Shown here piece after piece: positions 1-10,547 of a stretch of 12,805 nt of DNA (its first letter is position 1; every line of letters starts with the position of its first letter). The stretch is taken from the NCBI GenBank assembly GCA_001953115.1, contig LSSL01004012.1, positions 1 through 12,805 on the forward strand, in the 5' to 3' direction. The stretch comes from Smittium mucronatum (taxonomy: Eukaryota; Kickxellomycota; Harpellomycetes; Harpellales; Legeriomycetaceae). Below the pieces are notes generated by a model. It made no database searches. It saw only the letters and a program-made list of their open reading frames with translations, and was not told the origin of the DNA. The position numbers were made by a program, and so were the translations under genes.

Positions 1-446
1 GTCTTGATGGGATCGAGTTTCTCTTCAACGGAACTGACACAAGTAGTATCGACGTTGTGGACTTTGACGTCGATGTTTTCTTGGAGGTATGAGAGAAGAC
101 GGTTAGTTCCACCGTATAGATCGTCACCAGCAACGATTTCCTGGCCGGACTTGACAAGACGCAGGATTACGTCGAGGGCAGTCATGCCGCTAGTTACGAC
201 AAAGGCGTCTTTAGCAGACATTATCTTGGCAAGATGTGATTCAACAGCAGATCTGGTGGGGTTTCCGGAACGGGTATAGTCATATTTGCCGGAACCGGAA
301 GCACTAGGCTGCTTGAAAGTAGCAGTCTGGTAAATTGGAACGTTGGTGGCGTTGTATGGATCATTTATAGTTTCTTCGTCAATATTTAGGGATTTCGTGT
401 ATACCAATTCAGTGGCGATTCTGTACATCTTTCTTTGGCCTTCCAT
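1..446 (-). CDS. STR3: Cystathionine beta-lyase, N-terminal 148 codons (partial, runs off left edge)
   Basis: PLP-dependent enzyme of the Cys/Met metabolism family. It cleaves cystathionine to homocysteine, ammonia and pyruvate in the transsulfuration route to methionine. Reading leftward from ATG 446-444 the frame is open to the window edge. Visible motifs: DPYNATNVPIYQTATFKQ (residues ~29-46, the N-terminal arm block of fungal beta-lyases), YDYTRSGNPTR (55-65, cofactor/phosphate-binding arm), SGMTALD (86-92, phosphate-binding loop) and GDDLYGGT (107-114, with the Tyr that stacks on PLP). The Schiff-base lysine lies in the missing C-terminal half. A second Met at residue 7 (ATG 428-426) could be the true start; I keep the first because it extends the frame without a stop. 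The DDLYGGT and SGMTALD blocks favour beta-lyase over cystathionine gamma-lyase. Codons are far more G+C-rich than the flanking DNA, and no intron is visible. Confidence 0.88.
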   Translation of the reverse strand, partial: MEGQRKMYRIATELVYTKSLNIDEETINDPYNATNVPIYQTATFKQPSASGSGKYDYTRSGNPTRSAVESHLAKIMSAKDAFVVTSGMTALDVILRLVKSGQEIVAGDDLYGGTNRLLSYLQENIDVKVHNVDTTCVSSVEEKLDPIK

Positions 447-489
447 TTTTGATGAAAAAAACTATCTAGTTTGTAATTTTTTAGGCAGA

Positions 490-497
490 TATATATA
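490..497 (-). promoter_or_regulatory. Possible TATA element of the STR3-like gene
   Basis: TATATATA lies 44 bp upstream of the ATG at 446, followed further upstream by poly(dA:dT) tracts around 534-545. This is the only TATA-like element close to the start. It is rather near the ATG for a yeast TATA box, since initiation usually occurs 40 or more bases downstream. In this base composition it may be chance. No CACGTG (Cbf1) site is seen in the region. A TGTGGT core, a weak match to Met31/32-type sites, occurs near 721-727. Confidence 0.25.
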
Positions 498-1609
498 GAT
501 TTGTTATCCAAAAGTGGTATCAGTAAGAAAATACTTTTTTAAAAAAGGAAACTATTATAGAAAAGGGGGGAATGCTTTTTTTAAAAGAGAAAAGAAAATT
601 TATCTATAGATAGAAACAAGAAAAGCAGTGGGCTTATGAGGATATTTATAGTTTTTTCTAAATCAAAAGTAATGCTATAGGAAAAGATCTACAAACGATG
701 GATGAGAAAGGGGGCGAGAGTTGTGGTGAGGAGGAGCATTTGATTAATATAAATATTTTTGTGACGATGCTGATAAAAAGAAAGAGGGTATTATTATGTA
801 AAAAGAGTGAGATACACAACTAAATCACGGGACAAACAAATACTAACAGGCCTAATACCATAAAAAAGTTACGAAAATAGGCAGTAAATAACAAAGAAGG
901 CTGCGGTGTGTGATCATAGTAGGGAACTGCGATAGTTTGCACAGACAAAGTCAAGGCAAAAAGGCGCGTTTCGTTACCAGAATATATTATAATCACTGTC
1001 ACTGTTATTTCTGGTACCGGCATATCCGCCCAATGGGAGTGGTGGCACTGCTATGACATGAATCTGGGCAGTGGGCTTGTAATTTTGAGATCTATTTGTT
1101 ATTGGGCTAATGGTGGATTGGAAATAGGGCAGGTGGAGCTGGCTAATAATAACAGCGAATCGAATTACGAATCGAAGAGGATCTCTGATTGTTATTTGGT
1201 AGAGCATGAGAAGGAGCAAATGAGCAGAAGGCAGTGGAAAGAAGCGATCTATAGGGGAGCGACTCGCTACTGCTACATCCTCTCTCCCACTACTCCCACC
1301 ACTACTCATTATCCTAATTCCCCTCACTCTGCTGTTCCGCTGCTCTGCTGCTCTGCGGGACAGCTTTCAATTGGATGAGCATTAATGCATGGAGAAAGCC
1401 AAAAAGGAAAGAAAAAATTAGAGGGCAATATTCCCATTCAAAATTACCAAACAATTATAGAAACCAAAAAGAGTAAATGTATTCAAACTACGTACTACAA
1501 ATTGCACTTTTTTGCAAACATCCCTATTATTCTCCGCACCTGCATCCTAGTGGCTACAGAGCACTTGGCAATATACTGGTCCATATTAGTTGAAGGCACT
1601 AGAGGATGT

Positions 1610-1639
1610 GGGGAGGGGAGGAGGGGAGAAGGGAAGGGG
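1610..1639 (+). other. G-quadruplex-type motif
   Basis: Five guanine runs lie within 30 bases: G4 (1610-1613), G4 (1615-1618), G4 (1623-1626), G3 (1631-1633) and G4 (1636-1639), with loops of 1, 4, 4 and 2 bases. This satisfies the G3+N1-7 rule with a run to spare. It stands out because the surrounding DNA is A+T-rich. It is about 1.16 kb upstream of the STR3 start. Folding is inferred from the pattern only. Confidence 0.7.
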
Positions 1640-2560
1640 CAGCAAGCAACGTCAACGTATCCCAAACAAGACCAACTGCCTAAATTAACGAAACTATGGG
1701 GGGGCAAATGAGGGGGAAAAATAGACACCAGTTATGAATTTTCATTGTATATTTGGGAAACTCGACAATATGCAAATTTAAAACTGTACTACGCAAGTTC
1801 CGGCGAGTTAAACGAGTGGGTGGTTTTTTGGATCGAGAAACTAGAAATACAAAAGTCTGACGTGACTCGCATTAGAGTGTTTGTGTTGCCACGCAAATAG
1901 CACACAAATATTTGAAAAGATCGGATTTCATACATCGAACACCATAATAGTTGCCATTACCATACATATTATATATATATTCAACTACAAGTCCACATTA
2001 CAGGTGTGGTAAAAATTAAATAGGTCACAAAAAATTATTTTTGAGAAAAGAATTTGGAATTGTCAAGAACATTGAGCTTATCATAGATATGTAAATGATT
2101 AATAAGCATTCAATTATAGGATACGGTGTAGTTTTACAATATTGATCAAAATAAAATAATAAAAAAAGAGCATGAGAAAGTTTGTGATGATATCTAAAAG
2201 CACTAAAGTTCGATCATTCTACTCCGAGTCTTTATTATGTTTTGTTTTGTTTTTAATTCTCTTTAATTTATTTGATTTGATATTCTTAAAAAGATAGCTA
2301 AAGACAAAACGAATATGAGAATTGCCTTTTGTTTCAGGACTCGATACTTTTTTTCCAATCAATCCTTTTTGTTTTTTATGTACATAATTACATCTGTTTT
2401 TTTTTCACTCAAATTTATCCTCTTGGATTCTTTGTAGCTAAAATACTGAACTGTTCATTCCCATCTCCTACTTTTCTTAAACTCATAAAAAAAATGAAAA
2501 AAATATTTTTTATGGAATGTGCGAAATTAGTGGGATAAATTTCATACCTTCATTTAATCG

Positions 2561-2587
2561 CCCACACCCAATAACTCCCATCTCCCC
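2561..2587 (-). other. Second G-quadruplex-type motif (C-runs on plus strand)
   Basis: C-runs on the plus strand at 2561-2563, 2567-2569, 2577-2579 and 2584-2587 are separated by 3, 7 and 4 bases. The minus strand therefore carries four G-runs within the usual loop limits. It sits near the edge of the A+T-rich desert. Weaker C-rich tracts follow at about 2646-2665 and 2876-2897. Confidence 0.5.
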
Positions 2588-2802
2588 ACACCGGTAAGGT
2601 AAAAAAAAAACCATGTTTATTATACCCTGCTACTTTTCTAAAGCCTCATCCCCATTCCCATCCTCACTAGCATTAACTCTTCATCCTCTTTACTATCTAA
2701 CCCTTTCAATCCCAAACTTGTTTACGAAAAAAAAAACAAAAGTTGGTATTTTAAGAAAAGAAAACTTATGTGCCAAGCTTTAAAACACCTGCGCTTACAC
2801 TT

Positions 2803-2818
2803 CACATATATATATGTG
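2803..2818. repeat. 16-bp perfect palindrome, CACATATATATATGTG
   Basis: The sequence CACATATATATATGTG equals its own reverse complement. It is an alternating purine-pyrimidine tract able to extrude a small hairpin. No function can be assigned. Confidence 0.6.
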
Positions 2819-3303
2819 TGTAATGGAGTATTGTTTTTTGAAATAAAAAATATGGTTTGTAGGTTTGAAGTTTAACCCCCCGTTCCCTCCTCCACCCATC
2901 CATTCCACAAAAAAAAAAAAAAGAGCCAAAAAATTAAACCTTGTAAAAATTAGTGATGGAATTTATCGAGCTCTTTAGAGAAAAAACCAATTCATATATT
3001 GCGAGGATACGGGAAATATTATGAGATTTCATCTTTAAAAACTAATCCTAAAAGAAAATAAATCAACTAGCAATTTTTTTTATGGTATATACTAATAAAG
3101 TACACTCCATTGATATCTCCCTACCATCTTTCAGTTCAGGTGAATTGGAATTTTTCGTTTCCTCTCCCTTCATATAATATGAATTAGTCTCCGCTCTAAT
3201 TGCTCAATCAATCCTAGCATTATACTTTAATGAAGAGACGTATTAAGTTTCTCCAAACGTAAAATCGTCTCAACTACTTATGGGTATTGATATTTGAACA
3301 AAT

Positions 3304-3319
3304 ACAACAACAACAACAA
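3304..3319 (+). repeat. Short (ACA)n microsatellite
   Basis: About five copies of ACA in tandem (ACAACAACAACAACAA). Simple repeat without visible context. Confidence 0.7.
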
Positions 3320-4045
3320 AAATAGTTTACCATCAGCTCCTTTTTTTTTATTGAGCTCAACACATTTGTATTTAATTAACTAACATCTCTTATAAAATAA
3401 TACTTTCAACGAATTTTTTTGGCTTTAAAAAAAAATAAATTTATTCCATGTTTTTTTTCGTGCTTTTATTTCTAAAAAATAATCTTATCAGACATATAAA
3501 TTATTTTTAAAGAGTTTTTTTTCTTTTTTTTCGCGAAATCATATTTGAAAATAATCCTGTTATTAAAATCTGAAAATTAACTTGGTTTCTTATTGTTTAG
3601 CTAAAATAAATCTCAAAATTATACCAATAAAGCCAAGGTTATGTCTAAATCTCCCCCTTTTCTTAAAATCTCCATATTACATCAAATACCCTTCGAATTT
3701 TATTACACAGAGCACCTTTTTCTCCCAATTAGTTTAAAAATCACCCCACTATTTTTTTTCCCGGATTTTTCATAGTTACAATTTATTTGGCTTACATGAT
3801 GTTTTTATATGTTTTTTTTTTTCGAATCAATAACAAACCAGGCTAGTAAAACTAATTTAGAAAAAATAAAATGTTTTGGAATAAAATGTTTAATCCGTGT
3901 TTCAAAAAAAAAAAAAAACTGATTCGGCATGCAAAAGAATTCCAAAATATCCAACGAAAAAAAATATCACTTGAAAAGTTTGAACCTCTATGACAGAAAA
4001 AAATTAGATATAAAATAAGCGTCACAGAATTTATATACACGTCAT

Positions 4046-4075
4046 TATATATATATATATATATGTGTGTGTGTG
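4046..4075. repeat. (TA)n-(TG)n microsatellite
   Basis: About nine TA units (4046-4064) run directly into about five TG units (to 4075). This alternating purine-pyrimidine tract could adopt cruciform or Z-type structure and is prone to replication slippage. It lies just upstream of the best coding-like relic in the desert. Confidence 0.8.
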
Positions 4076-4140
4076 ATGTGAATAAATTAGAAACTTTTTT
4101 TTTATCTTGACATTTTTTTTTCTAAAAAAAAACAAAAAAA

Positions 4141-4806
4141 AAACTACTTTCCCAAAAAAGTGTATTCAATTTATTCCTACTGGTCCTAAAAGCATTAAAA
4201 AACGCATTAGGATCAAAAAAATAAATATTTTCGAAAAATTGCAAACATAATATTTATCAATACAGAAATTTCAAAACTCACACTTTTCCCAGTGATTTTA
4301 GAATTGACGAGCATTATAAAAAGATTGATAAACATCACTATTCGATTTTTTTTTGGAAATATTTATTGGATCCGATTACTTGTGCATCAAAAGCAAGGTC
4401 ATCTTTAATAAGTATCAACCTATTCCATATAGATTTTATTTTTAAAAAAAATCTTGAACTCAATAAAATATCAGTAGAAATGAAAAAAAATATTCAATTG
4501 GGAATTAGAACTGTAAATCCGTCAAAAATAAATAAAGAACACGACTTTAAACAAAAAAATTGTGAACAGATCAAATAAATCAGAATTGTTATCTGATTCA
4601 CATTTTAATAGTCCCCAGTTGTTTCGGAAAACATCGATTCAATGAAATCTTCTGACCAAATTATCTCGTATCTTTTAAAAGCTAATATTTTTCACTTATA
4701 TTTCATACCCAAGCTAATTAAAGATGAATATACGGTGGAAATACCCAGAATTAGCGGTTCAAATCTATCATTTGTTTTCAATACCCATAGCTGTGGTAAG
4801 AAAATA
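4141..4806 (+). pseudogene. Candidate eroded coding sequence, unidentified
   Basis: One reading frame (codons starting at 4141) has only five stops in 222 codons: at 4222, 4576, 4594, 4606 and 4609. DNA of this composition should show a stop roughly every ten codons. The central run 4225-4575 is 117 codons long without a stop and without an early ATG, as expected for the inside of a broken gene. A 65-codon run (4612-4806) follows in the same frame. The predicted residues are mixed and protein-like, for example FPSDFRIDEHYKK and KDEYTVEIPRISGS. After a likely frameshift near 4798 a neighbouring frame continues with VRKYNKEDYRFISN. I recognise no family or catalytic motif. It could be a relic of a transposon, plasmid or host gene, or a chance open run. 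Confidence 0.35.
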
Positions 4807-5480
4807 TAATAAAGAAGATTATAGATTTATATCAAACATTCTTTTGGATGAAAATAAAAACAGTGTTTTGATTTAAAATTTGATATTATGGTTGTTTATT
4901 CTGCACCAAAACTAAAAAAAAACCCCTGAAATTTTTTTTTAGATACAATAAAAGATTCAATTTCTGGTTCCACTATTCAAAAGCCATAAAAAATATATTA
5001 GGAAAAAAAAAAGAGATTGTTTTAAAAAATAAACTATCGAGATATTTGTAAGATATATATCAGTGCTAATAAGAATATATTTAATTTTTGAGAAAAAAAA
5101 CGTTTATCAATGGGATAATTTCAGCATTATTTTTGGAAATTTTGAAAAAATATCTTGCATATAATTTTGAAAAAAATAGAAAGTTTCATTAAGGATATTT
5201 TTTACTTTTCCCTTCTACCAATAACTCGTTAGAAATTTTCAATAACAAATAAAATAAATAATTTTAGGATATTGCGTAACATACATCTTGAAAATTTTAA
5301 AAATTCCCAAGAATATTATAGAATATTTTAAAAGCTTTTATTCACGAAATCACCAAAATACGTAATAAATAAATATATATATATTTATATTTCAGGGAAA
5401 AAAAACTCGATAAAGGAACTGTCGAAAAAAAAAAATTATACGGCTTATCTTATTTCTAAATTTAGTTTAGCGAAGAGTGA

Positions 5481-5711
5481 TTATTTTTTGTAATTAAAAA
5501 TCTATATACAGTTCAATTCGAAAAATTTAACTCAGAGGTGGATTTTTTGAAAATTATATCTTTACATACTCAAATATTTTATAAAATGCTGGAAAGATGC
5601 TTATTTATCATAGAAAAGTTTTTAAAGAAAAAAGTGATATCATATATACTATTTTTTAATTGGGATTTATAAAAGCATGATAATCAGATTGACTCTGCTG
5701 AAACAAAGTAA
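5481..5711 (+). other. Stop-poor coding-like stretch, unidentified
   Basis: A 63-codon open run (5481-5669) is followed after one stop by 13 more open codons in the same frame. The residue mix is protein-like, for example VQFEKFNSEVDFLK. One such run is not rare in DNA this A+T-rich. It is listed because it has the same strand as the neighbouring relics. No function is proposed. Confidence 0.15.
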
Positions 5712-6390
5712 AAAAACCAGTAAAGCCAAAAATTATAAAAAAAGCATTTCTTGGATTTATAGAAGTATAGTTAAAATTATATTAATAAATTTATTTCGAT
5801 ACTTGGAAAAAAATGTTTTTTTTTATCTTTAATACTCAATAAAATAAATAGGCGAACTTATTTTTTAAATCAAAAAACTCTTCTGAGATTATAATTTGAC
5901 TGCCTTCAATATTTATTATAATTTTTAAAGACTAAAATATTTAATTTAGGAACCTTTTATTCGGAAATAAACCAAAAGTAGTTTATATACTAATAAAACT
6001 GTTAATGTATTTTCTAGGTTATATAATAAATTTATATTTAATAATTAAACACGTTTTTAAGAATTAAAACGTCTTTGAACTTAGTTACCATAAGAAAATT
6101 TACTTAGAATTGATTCATTCGTGTATTCATTCTAAAATAATCACATTAATGCGCCAAAGAAATTTTTTAAAACGTATAAGCATCTTTTTGTTTTCACTTA
6201 CATTTATTTTTGACATTAGATCTAGTTTATTGTATTTAAATTATAAAACAATAAAATTTGACTTAAGCTGTACATTTTTTTTCTTAATACCACTTCACAT
6301 TTTTTCTGCAATTAAATTTTCATTTGAATGACTTATATTTCAAAAAAAGAAAAATATATATGAAATTTTGTATTTTTATAACGATATTAA

Positions 6391-6645
6391 TTAAAAAAAC
6401 GACAATATTTTATCAAAAATATAAAATATTTGGTCTCAATGATGGCAAAACTGGGGTGTCAATGTAAGGACAGATTAAATGTAGATTTCTAAACCATAAA
6501 AAAATTTGTTGTAAATAAATACTTGTAGCATGCTTTGGATGGGTTTTTTTATATTTGGAGATATTTAATAAAACCTATTATTTTGGATCTAGGGATGATA
6601 TTATCTTTTAAACAAAAAAAATCCAACATTGAAAGATTTTTAGTT
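6391..6645 (+). other. Stop-poor coding-like stretch, unidentified
   Basis: One frame over 85 codons has two stops (6490 and 6526). The pieces are protein-like and less K/N/I-biased than their surroundings, for example VSMMAKLGCQCKDRLNVDF and HALDGFFYIWRYLIKP. This may be a decayed exon-like remnant. Nothing recognisable is present and chance is possible. Confidence 0.18.
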
Positions 6646-7799
6646 TAATTAAAAAGTTCCAATAAAAAAAAGATTTATATTTCATGTTTTATTAGTGGAA
6701 TATATCTTTTCAAAAAAAAAAATTAATGTGAAAAATTAAATAGGAAAAAATGAGAATAAATTATCGAGCTGTATCTTTATTATAGATGAGGTCATTAAAA
6801 ATAACAAAAAATTGGCAGTATAAGCAAAGAATATAATTCATAACAACTAAATTTACCTATAATCATTCTAAATATAAAAATGAAAGCTTGAAGAGTATGA
6901 AAAATAAGATATTAAAAGTTTTCCCGATGTTCTAACTCCACTTAAAAAAAACTTCTCTATTATAAATGAATTTTTCGGAAATATCAGTTTTTTCTAGATT
7001 TTTTTATAAATACTTCAGTGAATTCCAGATCAAAAATTTTTGTGATAAAAATTCCTATTTCAACTTCTAACTAAGCTTTATTAGAAAAAAAGAATTAATA
7101 AAAGTACAAATTGACGAACATGAAAGGGAATTGAACTTATTTTTTGTCTTCAATAAATCCATCGAATTGGCTATGATAATTTTTTGTGTTTTAATAATAT
7201 ATTTTACATGAAAAAAAACTTCCTTGACTTAAATCTGTCACTGATTTTCTGTATCTTGAATACCGTTTATTCGGAATTTAAATTTTTTAAAAATTGATAG
7301 AAAAATTATTTTGAGCGATTCCTAAAAAAAATTACTGAATTATACTGGAATTGATCTTAAAAAGACTATAATCAATTATATAATCTTCAAATTAATCTTT
7401 CAATTGGGCACATAATTCCCGAATAAAAAAATATAGATTAATTTGGAGTATAAACATAGAAATTTAATAAGAACATGGGTAGTGACAAAATATTGATAGA
7501 AAAAATGTGGATATTTTTGGAACATATTTAAATGATCTAAAAAACAAAATTATTGTTTTTTATTAAAAATTCAGAGTTTTTCGTATTTTAAATCGATTTT
7601 ATAAAAAATGGAAAACTCGGAATTTTTCTTCTGCTTTCACTGATAATCACTTAAATTTTTGAATAATAAATATCTCAAAGCTTTAGGGCTGTCATTTTGT
7701 TCTAAGGAAATATATTCGTTATCAATTGATCATTTTTTCAAAGTTTATTAAAGCAAAAATTTGGATTTAAAACCCGAGTTTAAATTCACAAAGAATTAA

Positions 7800-8156
7800 A
7801 TAGATCTGAAAATTGAGATAAACTCTCAAAATTTAAATAAAGAAATTTATAATAATGTGGTACAAAAAATTCATTTTTATTCATTAAAAATATTAAAAAG
7901 CAATAAAAAAGAACTAATTTATTCAAAAAAATCCGACTTTGAAAATTAAATAGAACTTTCAGAATCATATTTTAGTTACAATTTTCACACAAATTGCAAG
8001 AATAAAATTACATTATTCATACTATGAGCTAAATAAGACATTCACATCCAGTGGAAGCTGCATAGAGAAACATCTGTTTCAGATTATTTGGTAATATTTC
8101 TAAAAAAATTGGTCAAATTTATGAAAAGTCGAAGGACACCTATTATAGTAACTTCT
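7800..8156 (+). other. Stop-poor coding-like stretch, unidentified
   Basis: A single frame spans 119 codons with only three internal stops (7947, 8025, 8034). The last part, 8037-8156, encodes a protein-like run including IHIQWKLHRETSVSDYL and KSRRTPIIVTS, which is far less A+T-driven than the flanks. Together with the other plus-strand stretches it suggests a long-decayed gene. The family is not recognised. Confidence 0.25.
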
Positions 8157-8448
8157 TAACTTAACTATCTAAAAAAGGGAAAATAACTAGTTTAAATTTA
8201 TAAATTTATCTTTGAGCCTTCTTTAATTCCAAAAAAACTCAAAATTACGAAAAAAAAAAAGGATTTTACAACGAAGCCAAAAGATTCTTTATTATTTACA
8301 AAAAGAGACCCTTAGTTTTTCAATTATCTCTGAAACCTAAAAATTCACATTTAATATAACCATTAAGATATTAATTGTGTTTAGAGAATTTTAAATATTT
8401 AGTTACTTTAATTCAAAGGTTTGATGTATTTATATAACATTATATTTT

Positions 8449-8466
8449 AAAATAATAATAATAAAT
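8449..8466. repeat. (AAT)n microsatellite
   Basis: About six AAT/ATA units in tandem. A second similar tract lies about 45 bp downstream of its end (8512-8532). Confidence 0.7.
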
Positions 8467-8511
8467 ATTGGTTTACCACATTTGGTTCGTATATCAGCTT
8501 CTATTATATTG

Positions 8512-8532
8512 AATAATAATAATAACAATAAT
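8512..8532. repeat. (AAT)n microsatellite with one AAC interruption
   Basis: About seven trinucleotide units, one of them AAC. It is paired with the tract at 8449-8466; between the two lies ordinary A+T-rich sequence. Confidence 0.65.
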
Positions 8533-9272
8533 ATAGCCTTCATAAATCAGCATTATTCTGTTTATTATATTTGAATAAAAGATATTAATAATTTGATTAT
8601 TTTTTGAATTTATTTGTTATTATTACCTAAAAAAGATATTAATAGTAATAATTTAATGGTTTTGACAAATATTTTGAGTCTAGTTTTTGAATTTTTAAGC
8701 TTTTTTTCAAATATTTTGCTTTTATTTATTAAAACAAAAATCACCAATAAAAATTATTTTTTAAATTTCTATTTTGAAACTGAAAGAGTTCATAATTAGC
8801 TTCTATTTCGTTTATCTGCAAAGAAAAGGAATATTTATGAGCTTCCAGCCTGTTTTTTTGATAAATTCGCCCATGTAATTATTAAGAAAGTAAGAAATAC
8901 ATTGTGCAAATGTGAAATTTAATTTATAAAGATCATATCGTTTAAATGTGATGAGTACTTTTAAAAATTTCCCAAGGATTTTTTTTCTCTTAAAGTAACT
9001 TTTTATCGCTTTTAAGATTCTAAATTTGACTTCTTAATCTTCGTGAATTTCATTAAATAGTTTTTTGATATCTGAAATCTCAAAATTGTGTTACAAGTAC
9101 CTAGCAATAATGTAGTAAATTAGCTCAAAATAGTGATTCATGAAAGAATTTATAAAAAAAAGTATCCGATTAAATATATTATACTTATATAAAAAAAGAT
9201 TCAATTGTAGAATAATTTTTTTGTGGGTGTGAAAAAAAAAAGGATTAAAGTTGTTTGAAAGCCATTTTTTCA

Positions 9273-9311
9273 GTTGATATCATTTATTTAAAATGATATA
9301 TTTATATCAAC
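9273..9311. repeat. Nested inverted repeat (hairpin or cruciform)
   Basis: ATATCATTT (9277-9285) pairs with AAATGATAT (9291-9299) around a 5-base loop. An outer pair, GTTGATAT (9273-9280) and ATATCAAC (9304-9311), overlaps it, so two alternative stems are possible. It is not followed by a U-run terminator context, and I see no gene it would serve. Confidence 0.5.
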
Positions 9312-9413
9312 AGACTGAAAATTATAGCATATTATTTTACTCCAGAGATGGGAATCAGATTTGCTCATAATTTTTTTCCTTTATTAGTATTAATCTAGAC
9401 ATAAAAAACATAA

Positions 9414-9960
9414 TATCGGTTTGATATATCTAACTATATATGCTTAGTTTATGATCCATTTCCATCCTTAGATGTTTGTAAACAATTTTTTTGCAATATA
9501 CTTGATCCTATATTCTATTCGCTTTTGGGAAAACATTATGAGCCATTTTGTATTAAAATTACATATATTCATCTACAAAGTATCTAAAAGAAAAATAGTA
9601 TAATTTTATTAGAGATTTCTTTTATATGAGTCTGCCCCCTTTTATATTAAGGGTATATTTCACAAAGATTGATTAATATAATCAAAATATACTTCATTGA
9701 TCGTCAATTCTACGCATTTCACTAGCTTGTAAAAAATCCGAAAATTCCAGTATTAAGTATAAATTTGGCGTTATTTTCTTGACTTGGATATCATCATCGC
9801 TACCACATTACTTAAATAAGACCAGTACTGGTGAAAATTTGATAAATGATCTAAATAAATATTTAATAGAAGGGTGGCCCAGTATTTTTTAAATGATGAA
9901 AAAAACAAGCGTGTTTCCATTCCAGTAGGATTATATAACAGTTGTAATATGGATGAATTA
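9414..9960 (+). pseudogene. Candidate eroded coding sequence in three frames, unidentified
   Basis: Three successive protein-like runs share the plus strand. 9414-9584 (57 codons) contains VYDPFPSLDVCKQFF. 9701-9889 (63 codons) contains LTWISSSLPHYLNKTSTGE and ends with LIEGWPSIF. A neighbouring frame ending at the stop 9961 contains RVSIPVGLYNSCNMDEL. The last two overlap around 9870-9890, as expected for a single-base frameshift. Residues such as P, G, S, T, W and H are more common than in the desert generally. No family is recognised. GLYN..C.M faintly recalls the Cys-box of ubiquitin proteases, but the GNTC core is absent, so I do not claim it. Confidence 0.3.
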
Positions 9961-10547
9961 TAGGTCCTTGAAGAGTTATATTTAATTTATTTAGATTAAA
10001 TTGGTTGGAATTTGACTATTTTAAGTAAAGTAGGTTGAATTAAACTAAATTCGATTATTTTAATCATTTTTTGATTAATAATATGATTTAAAAGATAATA
10101 AATACGATTTTTAAGAAATTATTTATTAATAGATATTTTTCTAGGAAAATGATAAAAAAAAAACTATTACAGGTTTTTCATAGCTATAAAACCTTTTTTT
10201 TCAAAATAATAAAACACCATTTCATAACAATAAATGGGAAATTTGCTAGTTTAATTTAATTGAACGCTTTAAAAATGCCTAAATCATGTTTTTTTTAATA
10301 AAATTTTGGCTAATAATTTTTAATAGTGAAAATTTTATAACTAAAAATTCATTTAGTTCCTAATTAGGAAAAAATTAATTGCTATAAAACAATAAAAATG
10401 AGTTTTAAAAAAGTAAATATAGCTCTATTCACCTTCGACATTCGATCTGTTTACATGCATTTTACTTTCATTCACACCATTGTTTAAAGGTTGAAAATCT
10501 TGAAATATATATCATTTATAAAATAAATCGGAATTATAGTGAAAAAA

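Larger units (their letters stand above)
447..2950. other. Long upstream intergenic region, mixed composition, no supported gene
   Basis: About 2.5 kb upstream of STR3 without a credible gene. It alternates A-rich stretches with islands of clearly higher G+C: roughly 1000-1380 (CTGCT- and CTCC-rich near the right end), 1600-1720 (purine/G-rich, including G7 at 1698-1704 and G5 at 1712-1716) and 2550-2700 plus 2876-2905 (C-rich pyrimidine tracts). Open frames of about 106 and 117 codons overlap on opposite strands around 974-1378. They sit in the least A+T-rich part, where stops are rarer, and match nothing I recognise. The region reads more like a large regulatory or spacer region than a gene. 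Confidence 0.6.

Noticed and set aside
841..847. TACTAAC, the yeast intron branch-point consensus
   Set aside because: No GTATGT-type 5' splice site upstream and no flanking coding exons. The first AG is only two bases downstream, too close for a 3' splice site.
974..1378. Overlapping open frames of 106 codons (plus, ATG 1058) and about 110 codons (minus)
   Set aside because: They overlap on opposite strands in the least A+T-rich part of the region, where stops are rarer. Neither shows a recognisable domain or codon bias; at most one could be real and nothing favours either.
1385..1728. Open frames on both strands over the G-rich tract
   Set aside because: They translate the low-complexity purine tract and A-rich flanks; start choice and composition look like shadows.
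1863..1868. TGACTC, a Gcn4-type site core
   Set aside because: Incomplete consensus, about 1.4 kb from the STR3 start; expected by chance at this frequency.
2329..2538. 69-codon frame rich in F, L and I
   Set aside because: Needs a non-ATG start, is composition-driven, and has no motif.
4622..4630. TTTCGGAAA (reverse TTTCCGAAA), like the core of point-centromere CDEIII
   Set aside because: No RTCACRTG (CDEI) at the required ~80-90 bp distance and the flanks do not fit the rest of CDEIII. Similar cores at ~6974 and in the repeat arms (TTTCCGAAG) also lack partners.
4754..4764. GGTTCAAATCT, resembling a tRNA B-box/T-loop
   Set aside because: The flanking bases do not form a T-stem and there is no A-box, anticodon arm or acceptor stem. 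The same holds for the reverse-strand match near 3980.
8614..8799. 61-codon hydrophobic frame
   Set aside because: No ATG near its start, translation of A+T-rich repeats, and a length common by chance in this composition.
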